64,000 nucleotides of DNA from Corynebacterium coyleae. GTDB taxonomy: Bacteria; Actinomycetota; Actinomycetes; Mycobacteriales; Mycobacteriaceae. The notes under the pieces were generated by a model, which was given only the letters and a program-made list of their open reading frames with translations, made no database searches and was not told where the DNA came from. Within the stretch, counting starts at the first letter, position 1. The number at the start of each line of letters is the position of its first letter. The position numbers were made by a program, and so were the translations under genes. Positions 7,697-15,091 of this stretch are shown here, in pieces. Where the stretch lies: contig NZ_CP047198.1 in the NCBI RefSeq assembly GCF_030408635.1, forward strand, positions 1,612,001 to 1,676,000. Direction: 5' to 3'.

Positions 7697-9892
7697 ATGG
7701 CAGGACAATCGGCACAGTCGACAAAAGGCTCGACCGCATACCGCGTCGACCTCGATGGGCTGCGTGGATACGCCATCGCACTCGTCGTCCTGTTCCACGT
7801 CTTCGTCGGACGTGTCTCTGGTGGCGTCGACGTCTTCCTGCTGCTGTCCGGTTACTTTTTCCTTGGCGGGCAACTGCGATACGCCCTGCGTCCGAACCCA
7901 AACCTGAACCCGTGGTGGCCCCTGTGGCGCACCATCCGCCGACTCGTACCGGCGCTCGCACTTGTCATCGTCAGCGTTGTCCTTCTCGTTCTCGCGTTTA
8001 CGCCAGAACTGATGAGCCAGCAGCTCGCGAGCCAAGTCACAGCGTCGATGCTGTACTACCAAAACTGGGAACTCATCGCCCAAAATGCCGACTACGCTGC
8101 AGCAAGCCAGGAAACATCCCCGCTACAGCACCTGTGGTCAATGTCGGTCCAGGGCCAGTTCTACATCTTCGGCATCCTCATGGGCACCCTATTGGCTGTT
8201 GCAGTATCGAAGCTCAAAGCCAACCCTGTCTGGGCGCGACGCGTAGCCATCGGAGTGCTGGCACTCATCACTATCGCCTCCTTCGCCTGGGCCTCCCGCT
8301 TCGGTTTCGTCGGCACCGGCGCCAACTACTACTCCACGTTCTCTCGCGCATGGGAACTCTCCCTCGGCGCACTGCTCGCCTTCGTACCAGCCGAGCGATT
8401 CTTCCCACAGCGTTTCGCCTGGTTCACTGCGCTACTCGGCGTCGCAATGATCACCATCACCGGCATCGTTATCCCAACGTCGCTCGCATTCCCCGGCCCC
8501 CTCACACTGCTGCCACTGACCGGTGCCGCACTGGTCATCCTGTCAGGCAACAGCAACGCTGTCTCCGGCGTGCTGGCATCTGCACCCATGACCTGGCTGG
8601 GCAAGATCGCTTACTCGCTCTACCTTTGGCACTGGCCGCTTTTGATCATCGTCACCGCCCTCGGCGGATACGCCGTTCCCCCAGCATGGCTCGGCGCATG
8701 TGTCATCGCCGTGTCCCTCGCCCTCGCACACATCACCCACATGCTGGTGGAAGATCCACTACGCCAGCATCGTGCGCGCCCGCGTGCCATGGATACGCCG
8801 GTGCGCGACGCGGGGTCGTCGCTACGCACGTGGCCCGGAAAATTCCGCGCAACGGGTGGTGTGCTCACCGCCGCTTTGTTTGCCGCAGCACTTGCCATCC
8901 AGCCAATCTGGAACGATCGTATCGACGACGCCGACAAACCCCTCGACCCCGCCATCTACCCAGGCGCACTCGCACTCGCCGGCGCCGAAGTCCCCGACGT
9001 CGAAGCCCGACCAGACCCGAACCTGGTTGCAGGCATCTACCCACCAATCGGACTGGACAACTGCATGGTCTTCCTCCCCGAAGGCCCAGACATCATGCCG
9101 GGACCTCACTGCGTATACGGTGACCTGGAAGCCGACACCACCATCGCACTGGTCGGCGGCTCCCACATCGAACCATTCGGCATCCCACTGGACATCCTTG
9201 GCAAACGCCACGGCTTCAAAGTTGCAACATTCGTGCGCCAAGAATGCCCACTCGTCGTCGGAGGCCCCTGGGACCCCGCCAACGCCGACATTGTCTCGCC
9301 AGAATGCGCAGAATGGGGCGAGAACGCGTTCGCAGAACTCGTCGAACTCAACCCTGCCATGGTGATCTCCACCTCCACACGCCCCGCAGGTCACGCAGGC
9401 GGTGGCATCGCCTCTCAGGACTACGTGCCTGACGCATACGCAAACTTCTGGCAACGCCTCGCTGAATACGGCATCCCATTCGTCGGCCTGCGCGACAACC
9501 CATGGATGTTCAACCCCGACGGCGACCCAATGGACCCCAACCTGTGCCTCGTAGCCGGATACTCCGAAGCCGACTGCTCCATGGACGCACACGTGGTCTA
9601 CTCCCCTGAAGACCCTGCGAAGTACTTCCTCGACGGCGGCTACAACCAGTGGGAAATCGACACCGCCAGCTGGTACTGCATCGACGGCATCTGCCCGCCG
9701 CAGATCGGCAACATTTACATCTACCGCGACCAGAATCACATCTCCAACGCGTACGCCGAATCGCTCGCCCCATTGATGTGGGAAGAGCTCACCCCGATCT
9801 TCAACAAGCTTGGGCTTATCGACGACACCACGCTGGCCCCCGAAACCGCCACCGACTCTGCCCAAGATGGCGAAGAGGCCAACACCCTCTAA
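7697..9892 (+). CDS. Acyltransferase-3 / SGNH-domain envelope acyltransferase (OatA-like)
   Basis: The product has about 731 residues from the ATG at 7697 (AAGG 10 nt upstream); TTG codons at 7679 and 7688 are alternatives. Residues about 15-360 form a multi-spanning acyltransferase-3 domain starting RVDLDGLRGYAIALVVLFHVF, with WSMSVQGQFYIF and the LWHWPLLI block. After a final membrane helix near 390-405, an extracytoplasmic SGNH domain runs to the C-terminus. Its nucleophile block reads ALVGGSHIEPFG (GGS instead of the usual GDS), and the DxxH block is RDQNHIS near 690. Such proteins move acetyl or other acyl groups across the membrane onto peptidoglycan, mycolates or glycans; the acceptor is unknown here. 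Confidence 0.85.
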   Translation: MAGQSAQSTKGSTAYRVDLDGLRGYAIALVVLFHVFVGRVSGGVDVFLLLSGYFFLGGQLRYALRPNPNLNPWWPLWRTIRRLVPALALVIVSVVLLVLAFTPELMSQQLASQVTASMLYYQNWELIAQNADYAAASQETSPLQHLWSMSVQGQFYIFGILMGTLLAVAVSKLKANPVWARRVAIGVLALITIASFAWASRFGFVGTGANYYSTFSRAWELSLGALLAFVPAERFFPQRFAWFTALLGVAMITITGIVIPTSLAFPGPLTLLPLTGAALVILSGNSNAVSGVLASAPMTWLGKIAYSLYLWHWPLLIIVTALGGYAVPPAWLGACVIAVSLALAHITHMLVEDPLRQHRARPRAMDTPVRDAGSSLRTWPGKFRATGGVLTAALFAAALAIQPIWNDRIDDADKPLDPAIYPGALALAGAEVPDVEARPDPNLVAGIYPPIGLDNCMVFLPEGPDIMPGPHCVYGDLEADTTIALVGGSHIEPFGIPLDILGKRHGFKVATFVRQECPLVVGGPWDPANADIVSPECAEWGENAFAELVELNPAMVISTSTRPAGHAGGGIASQDYVPDAYANFWQRLAEYGIPFVGLRDNPWMFNPDGDPMDPNLCLVAGYSEADCSMDAHVVYSPEDPAKYFLDGGYNQWEIDTASWYCIDGICPPQIGNIYIYRDQNHISNAYAESLAPLMWEELTPIFNKLGLIDDTTLAPETATDSAQDGEEANTL
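9814..9829 (-). repeat. Interspersed motif copy GGTGTCGTCGATAAGC
   Basis: Read on the minus strand, inside the last 30 codons of the acyltransferase gene, where it encodes GLIDDT. Confidence 0.4.
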
Positions 9893-9914
9893 AGTGCTGG
9901 CCTCTCCCCCCTTT
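9875..9914 (+). terminator. Hairpin at the 3' end of the acyltransferase gene
   Basis: GAGGCCA-A-CAC (9875-9885) pairs with GTG-C-TGGCCTC (9894-9904) around an 8-nt loop that contains the stop codon. CCCCCCTTT follows. The T-run is short, so efficiency is uncertain. Confidence 0.45.
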
Positions 9915-9950
9915 GATCTGTGAAGCGTTCGCGCTGCGGCGCGCTGCGCG

Positions 9951-11579
9951 CTAGAAGAACTTCCCCTTCTGCATACGCTTCATCGCCTCGTTGAAATCGA
10001 GGTTGTTGAGATCCATGCCCTGCATGCCCGCAGGAAGCTGGCTCTGCAACTTTTCCAAATCCTTCATATCCGGCATACCGCCACCCATGCCCGGCATTCC
10101 TGGCATTCCTGGCATCCCTGGCATCTTCGGCATGCCCTGATTTCCACCGCGCTTCACCGGCTTGCGCTTGCCGTTCTTGCCCCGGCGCCCCTTCGGCTTC
10201 TTCTTAGTAGCGCTTCGGCCCATGCCAGGCATACCCGGCAAGCCGAACTGGCTGGCCATCTGCCCCATCATCTTCTTCGCCTCGAAGAAGCGCTCCACCA
10301 ACTGGTTCACATCCGAGACCTTCACACCGGAACCGTTAGCGATGCGCTTGCGGCGCGATGCGTTCAAAATCTTCGGATCCTGGCGCTCCTGAGGAGTCAT
10401 ACCGCGAATGATGGCCTGGATACGGTCGAGCTGCTTCTCGTCGACCATGTCCGCCATCTGGTTCATCTGCTTGCCGCCAGGCATCATCTTGAGCAGGTTG
10501 CCAATCGGCCCCATGCGACGAATCATGAGCAACTGGTCGAGGAAGTCCTCCAGTGTGAGTTCGCCGGAAGCCAACTTGGTTGCGGCTGCCTCAGCGTCCT
10601 GCTCGTTATAAGTCTGCTCAGCCTGCTCAATCAGCGACAGCAGATCACCCATGCCGAGAATACGGCTGGACATGCGGTCCGGGTGGAACACGTCGAAGTC
10701 GTCGAGCTTCTCGCCAGACGACGCAAACAGAATCGGCTTGCCCGTGACCTCACGGATGGACAGCGCGGCACCGCCACGGGCGTCGCCATCAAGTTTGGTC
10801 AGTGCAACACCAGTGAAGTCGACGCCAGCAGCGAACGCCTCGGCGGTAGACACCGCATCCTGACCGATCATCGCATCAATAACGAAAATGACCTCATCCG
10901 GATTCACTGCATCACGGATGTTGCGGGCCTGAGTCATCAGGGTCTCATCGATACCGAGGCGGCCCGCAGTATCGATGATGACCACATCGTTTTTGTTCTG
11001 CTTGGCGTGCTCAATACCCTGCTGCGCCACCGCAACCGGATCACCGTGCGAGGTGCCCATCTCGTGCTCATACGAGTCGATGGACGTACCCGGATCCGGG
11101 GCAAACGTCGGCACACCAGCGCGCTCACCAACAATCTGGAGCTGCTGCACCGCACCCGGACGCTGCAAGTCACACGCCACCAACATCGGGGTGTGGCCCT
11201 GCTTAGCCAAGTGCTTAGCCAACTTACCTGCCAGGGTGGTCTTACCAGCACCTTGCAGACCGGCGAGCATAATCACGGTCGGCGGGTTCTTCGCCAAATT
11301 CAACCGGCGAGTCTCACCGCCGAGAATGTTTGTCAGTTCCTCATCAACAATCTTGATGACCTGCTGCGCCGGATTCAGCGCTGCCGAAACATCGGCACCG
11401 AGGGCACGCTCCTTGACGCGCTTAATAAACGCACGCACAACCGGAAGCGACACGTCCGCCTCCAGCAACGCGATACGAATCTCGCGAGCCGTGGCGTTAA
11501 TATCCTCCTCGGTGAGCTTGCCCTTGCCTCGCAGACCACCCAGGGCTGATTGGAGGCGGTCGGACAGTGACTCGAACAC
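9951..11579 (-). CDS. ffh: Signal recognition particle GTPase Ffh (SRP54)
   Basis: Ffh binds 4.5S RNA and signal sequences and delivers ribosomes to FtsY. The N-domain starts FESLSDRLQSALGGLRGKGKL. The G-domain has GLQGAGKTTLAGKLA, DTAGRLGID and TKLDGDARGG. The C-terminal M-domain is Met-rich (IRRMGPIGNLLKMMPGGKQM) and ends in a long Gly/Met/Pro tract rich in PGMPGM repeats. I chose the GTG at 11579: GGGAG lies 10 nt upstream, whereas the GTG at 11588 abuts it. In C. glutamicum amtB-glnK-glnD lie between ftsY and ffh; here ftsY and ffh are direct neighbours. Confidence 0.96.
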   Translation of the reverse strand: MFESLSDRLQSALGGLRGKGKLTEEDINATAREIRIALLEADVSLPVVRAFIKRVKERALGADVSAALNPAQQVIKIVDEELTNILGGETRRLNLAKNPPTVIMLAGLQGAGKTTLAGKLAKHLAKQGHTPMLVACDLQRPGAVQQLQIVGERAGVPTFAPDPGTSIDSYEHEMGTSHGDPVAVAQQGIEHAKQNKNDVVIIDTAGRLGIDETLMTQARNIRDAVNPDEVIFVIDAMIGQDAVSTAEAFAAGVDFTGVALTKLDGDARGGAALSIREVTGKPILFASSGEKLDDFDVFHPDRMSSRILGMGDLLSLIEQAEQTYNEQDAEAAATKLASGELTLEDFLDQLLMIRRMGPIGNLLKMMPGGKQMNQMADMVDEKQLDRIQAIIRGMTPQERQDPKILNASRRKRIANGSGVKVSDVNQLVERFFEAKKMMGQMASQFGLPGMPGMGRSATKKKPKGRRGKNGKRKPVKRGGNQGMPKMPGMPGMPGMPGMGGGMPDMKDLEKLQSQLPAGMQGMDLNNLDFNEAMKRMQKGKFF

Positions 11580-11634
11580 GGTGTGCACGCTCCCTTTTGC
11601 TTCTAGCGGAAAAGAATCCCCACAAGACTAGCGC

Positions 11635-11668
11635 GCGCCCCGGGTGATGGGCACATCACCGGGGGCGC
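11635..11668 (-). terminator. Strong hairpin between ftsY and ffh
   Basis: The arms 11635-11648 and 11655-11668 pair at 13 of 14 positions (GCGCCCC-G-GGTGAT with ATCACC-G-GGGGCGC) around a 6-nt loop. It lies just after the ftsY stop on the minus strand. Only a weak T-rich stretch (CTAGTCTTG) follows, so it may be a terminator or an mRNA-stabilising hairpin. Confidence 0.5.
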
Positions 11669-11684
11669 GGGGTCGTCGACAAGC
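11669..11684 (+). repeat. Interspersed motif copy GGGGTCGTCGACAAGC
   Basis: Exact copy lying between the ftsY stop codon and its 3' hairpin, the same placement as the copy behind rpsP. Confidence 0.5.
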
Positions 11685-11690
11685 AAGCGC

Positions 11691-13328
11691 TTAGCCGAGA
11701 AGAGCGTCGACGAAACTCTCAACCTCAAACGGCGCAAGATCGTCCGCGCCCTCACCAAGACCAACCAGCTTTACCGGCACACCAAGTTCCTCCTGAACCT
11801 GGAAAACGATACCGCCCTTGGCGGTGCCGTCGAGCTTGGTCAGCACCACACCCGTGATGTCAACAACCTCACGGAAGACACGCGCCTGCGCAATGCCGTT
11901 CTGCCCCACCGTCGCGTCGAGCACCAGCAACACCTCATCGACGTTGCTCTTCTTCTCCACGACGCGCTTGACCTTGCCCAGCTGATCCATCAGACCCGTG
12001 GAGGTGTGCAGGCGGCCCGCCGTATCGACGAGCACCACATCAGCACCCTCGTCAACACCAGTTGCCACAGCATCGAAGGCCACCGAAGCCGGGTCCGCAC
12101 CCTCCTTGCCACGAACCGTGGAAGCGCCGACGCGCTTGCCCCAGGTCTCCAACTGGTCCGCAGCCGCCGCGCGGAACGTATCCGCAGCACCAAGCACCAC
12201 CGAGTGCCCCATAGACACGAGCACACGAGCAAGCTTGCCGGTAGTCGTCGTCTTACCGGTGCCGTTGACACCGACAACCAAGATCACGGCCGGTTTGCCG
12301 TCATTCGGCATCGCCTTAATCGAACGGTCGAGCTCCGGACGGGCAGCCTCAATCAGAGTTTCGCGCAGCATCGCACGAGCCTGCGCTTCGTTTTCCACAC
12401 CACGCTCAGCGATCTTCTCGCGCAGGTTGTCCGTGATCTTCATCGTCAGACCCGCACCGAGATCGGCCAAGATCAGCGTGTCTTCAATCTCCTCCCACGC
12501 GTCCTCGTCCAGATCGCCAGCGGAAAGAATGCCAAGCAGACCCTGGCCGATGGCGTTCTGAGAACGGGAAAGGCGGCCACGAAGCTTGCCCATGCGACCT
12601 GCTGCTGGAGCGATGTCATCGATCGGTTCGCTCGCGGGGGCCTCAACAACGACAGCCTCATCGGAAACCTCAGCGCCATCCTGGAGCGCCTCTTCAGCAC
12701 CCTCTTGAGCCACTACAGCAGCCGCAGCAGCCTCCTCTGCCTCCGCCGTGTCTGGCGTGTCTGGCGCATCGGGCGTTTCCGATTCGGCCTCAGGGGTTTC
12801 TGCCTCATCGACAGCAGGTTCCGGCTCCGGTTCTGGAGCTGGCTTCGGCTCTGCTACCGGCTCAGGTTCTGGTGCCGGCTCCGGTTCTGGCACGGCACAT
12901 TCTTCAACGACAGGCTCCTCCACAGGCCGCTCGGACGGCTCTGGCTGATCTACCTCCGTGCTGGTGGTGTCGTCGACAAGCAATGGCTCTTCATCAGGCG
13001 CAACTGCTTTCTCGATAACAGTCTTCGGCTCCTGCTCGGCCTTTTCAGGCTCGACTACCGGCAGAACCGGCTGGTCACGACGAATCGGCTCCGGCTGCTT
13101 CGGCTGAGCATCCGCCGGTGCGAAATTGAAACCGCCCTTCGCCTGATAATTGCCGGATTTCTCCTGCTGAGTGAGCTCCTTCGGCTCCTCCGGCTTCTCA
13201 AACGAAACGGTCTTCGATTCCTTGCGCTTCTTCCCCGCAACGACGATGCCCACGATGATCAGCACGGCAACGACGACCGCAACCGCCACCCAAAGGGCCG
13301 GGGAGTTCATCAACTCAGTGGTATTCAT
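11691..13328 (-). CDS. ftsY: SRP receptor FtsY
   Basis: FtsY is the membrane-associated GTPase partner of Ffh. The ATG at 13328 gives MNTTELMNSPALWVAVAVVV: a short N-terminus and one transmembrane helix (about residues 11-32). A long acidic, Pro/Glu-rich linker follows (about residues 40-240, with many EPEP units). The NG domain occupies the C-terminal 300 residues: VVGVNGTGKTTTTGKLARVL, DTFRAAAADQL, VDTAGRLHTSTGLMDQLGK and TKLDGTAKGG. The product has 545 residues; the linker explains the excess over short FtsY proteins. The longer frame upstream of 13328 lacks a ribosome-binding site. Confidence 0.95.
   Translation of the reverse strand: MNTTELMNSPALWVAVAVVVAVLIIVGIVVAGKKRKESKTVSFEKPEEPKELTQQEKSGNYQAKGGFNFAPADAQPKQPEPIRRDQPVLPVVEPEKAEQEPKTVIEKAVAPDEEPLLVDDTTSTEVDQPEPSERPVEEPVVEECAVPEPEPAPEPEPVAEPKPAPEPEPEPAVDEAETPEAESETPDAPDTPDTAEAEEAAAAAVVAQEGAEEALQDGAEVSDEAVVVEAPASEPIDDIAPAAGRMGKLRGRLSRSQNAIGQGLLGILSAGDLDEDAWEEIEDTLILADLGAGLTMKITDNLREKIAERGVENEAQARAMLRETLIEAARPELDRSIKAMPNDGKPAVILVVGVNGTGKTTTTGKLARVLVSMGHSVVLGAADTFRAAAADQLETWGKRVGASTVRGKEGADPASVAFDAVATGVDEGADVVLVDTAGRLHTSTGLMDQLGKVKRVVEKKSNVDEVLLVLDATVGQNGIAQARVFREVVDITGVVLTKLDGTAKGGIVFQVQEELGVPVKLVGLGEGADDLAPFEVESFVDALLG
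12966..12981 (+). repeat. Interspersed motif copy GGTGTCGTCGACAAGC
   Basis: Lies in the variable acidic linker of ftsY, where it encodes LLVDDT on the minus strand. Confidence 0.45.
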
Positions 13329-13422
13329 GCGTTCTAGTGTGCCAGCCGCCACGACACAAGGTGGAACAGCAATAGACACATTGCTTATCGACGAATCAAC
13401 GCTGCAGGTCAGGCCCATACAT

Positions 13423-13438
13423 ACGAACGGGTGTTCTA
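13423..13438 (+). promoter_or_regulatory. Candidate LexA (SOS) box upstream of the DUF222/HNH gene
   Basis: ACGAACGGGTGTTCTA matches the actinobacterial SOS box TCGAAC-N4-GTTCGA at 10 of 12 fixed positions. It is 81 bp before the ATG of the HNH gene. The same 190-bp gap also serves ftsY on the other strand. Confidence 0.5.
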
Positions 13439-13518
13439 ATGCGTGGCGATCGTGTCGGCCTGGTCTGTAGCTTCATTTTCAACTCAGTTAGCAGCACACG
13501 TAGCCGAGAGGGGGACCC

Positions 13519-15009
13519 ATGACAACCATCATCGACCAACACGTCAACCAGATCACCGCTGGACTAGAAGCGCTGTCCAACCTCATGATGGAACCCGAAT
13601 CCCTCCACCTCCTCGGCACCCACCAAGCAATAGAACGGCTACACGGCTCATTGCCACTGCTCGGAAACGTCAACGCCGCCTTCGCACATCTCTGCACAAG
13701 GGACAACGCCGGATCCCTGGTCGGCGCCAACCATCCCGTGGAATACCTCACGCAACGCCTCGGCCTCTCCCGTGCCCAGGCGTTCGACCTCCTCAACCAC
13801 GGCAAGCGCCTCTTCGGCGAGCCCGATATCCCAGCCCCACCAACTAACCCGGAACAAACCGAAGAGGAAAAGCGCGCCGCAGAAGAAGAAGCACAACGAC
13901 GCAAAGAACAAGAAAAGAAAGCCCAGGAACGCGCCCGCAAGGCTGCACGAGAAAAGAAAGCCTCCGAAGAAAAGAAGCGCATTATCTCCAACGCGCTCAA
14001 GGACCTCAACGAACACGCCAACCCGGGCTACCTCGAGTGCTACTCCCAAGCCATGGAAGCCGCAGCACGCATGACCCCCGAAGAGCTCCGGAAGTTTGTC
14101 ACCGACCTCGTCCGCAAAGCCAACCGCGCGGGGCTGGACTACGAAAAGAAAAAGGACCCCCTAGCCGCGTTTAAAAAACGAGGCATCTCCTTCGGACCCA
14201 CCGATGCAGACGGCGGCTCCTACGCCCGGCTCTACCTTGACGCCGCATCACGCGCAAAATTCGAAGCAGCCCTCGCCGCCGGAGAAGCCCCCGGCTCTCA
14301 CCTACCCGACGGCTCCAAAGACACCCGCACGAAACAACAACGCCGCTTCGACCAACTCATGCACATCCTGGATAACTACTCCCAGGCACGTATCACGCGG
14401 GACCGCGGCATCGGAACCGTTGTGGTGACACTGACCCTGGAAGATCTGGTCGGTGCTGATTGGCAAACACGCTTTTCCACCAATACCAGTGTGGATCTCA
14501 CTGCCCTCGACATTCTTCACCTGGGCTTAGCAGGAGACACTTTTGCTCTCCAACTCGACTCTGCAACCGGTGTGCCACTATCACTCGGACGCGCCCGCCT
14601 CGCGTCGATTGAACAGCGCCTCGTCCTACTCGCTACCCAAGGTGTCTGCGCCTGGAACGGGTGCACCAAACCTGGCGTCGAACTCGAAGCCCACCACCTG
14701 CAGTCCTACCTCCACGGAGGTGTCACTGACCTCAATAACCTGATACTGCTATGTCGCGAACACCACAGATGCAACAACGACAACAGAGACGGAGCCGGTG
14801 GTAAGGGACACTTCGAAAAAGACCCCGACACCTGGGACATCACCCACCATCCAGCCGACGGCGGGCCACCGACCACGACCAGCACATGGCAGTTCGAACA
14901 GTCACCCGGTCAGCGGCATAAACGAAAAATTCGGGACAAACACCCAAGTTTCGACGACCAAGAACTACCGGGAACAGATCCACCCCTGTTCGCACCGGAC
15001 ACCGGGTAG
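13519..15009 (+). CDS. DUF222 / HNH endonuclease domain protein (13E12 repeat family)
   Basis: The 496-residue product has the DUF222 helical region in its first half. It is interrupted at about 115-160 by a highly charged Glu/Lys/Arg coiled-coil stretch (EEEKRAAEEEAQRR onward). A C-terminal HNH domain lies near 370-425: CAWNGCTKPG, ELEAHHLQSYLHGG, DLNNLILLCREHHRCNND, with two Cys pairs and the HH and HH catalytic and metal residues intact. These proteins are multicopy in actinobacteria; nuclease activity is presumed and function is unknown. GAGGGGG precedes the ATG. It lies opposite in orientation between ftsY and smc, suggesting insertion, with an SOS-like site upstream and a minisatellite downstream. 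Confidence 0.88.
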   Translation: MTTIIDQHVNQITAGLEALSNLMMEPESLHLLGTHQAIERLHGSLPLLGNVNAAFAHLCTRDNAGSLVGANHPVEYLTQRLGLSRAQAFDLLNHGKRLFGEPDIPAPPTNPEQTEEEKRAAEEEAQRRKEQEKKAQERARKAAREKKASEEKKRIISNALKDLNEHANPGYLECYSQAMEAAARMTPEELRKFVTDLVRKANRAGLDYEKKKDPLAAFKKRGISFGPTDADGGSYARLYLDAASRAKFEAALAAGEAPGSHLPDGSKDTRTKQQRRFDQLMHILDNYSQARITRDRGIGTVVVTLTLEDLVGADWQTRFSTNTSVDLTALDILHLGLAGDTFALQLDSATGVPLSLGRARLASIEQRLVLLATQGVCAWNGCTKPGVELEAHHLQSYLHGGVTDLNNLILLCREHHRCNNDNRDGAGGKGHFEKDPDTWDITHHPADGGPPTTTSTWQFEQSPGQRHKRKIRDKHPSFDDQELPGTDPPLFAPDTG

Positions 15010-15021
15010 CCATCTTGCGCT

Positions 15022-15091
15022 GTGCTACGCCCCAGGTGCTACGCCCCAGGTGCTACGCCCCAGGTGCTACGCCCCAGGTGCTACACCCCAG
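15022..15091. repeat. 14-bp minisatellite (5 copies) at the smc 3' end
   Basis: GTGCTACGCCCCAG is repeated head to tail at 15022, 15036, 15050, 15064 and 15078 (the last with one change, CACCCC), plus a degenerate sixth unit to about 15106. The smc stop codon (15083-15081) lies within the fifth copy, and the last residues of Smc (PAGAAPGV) come from the repeat. Confidence 0.9.

Noticed and set aside
8822-9865. Long minus-strand open frame opposite the acyltransferase
   Set aside because: Low-complexity Val/Gly/Asp composition, no ribosome-binding site, and the opposite strand encodes a convincing SGNH domain.
9925-9950. GC-rich palindromic tract after ffh as a terminator
   Set aside because: It can fold (GCGCGC runs) but no T-tract follows on the minus strand, and base composition alone could explain it.
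10100-10260. Repeats in the ffh 3' end (PGMPGM codons) as a mobile or regulatory repeat
   Set aside because: They are in-frame codons of the normal Gly/Met-rich M-domain tail of Ffh.
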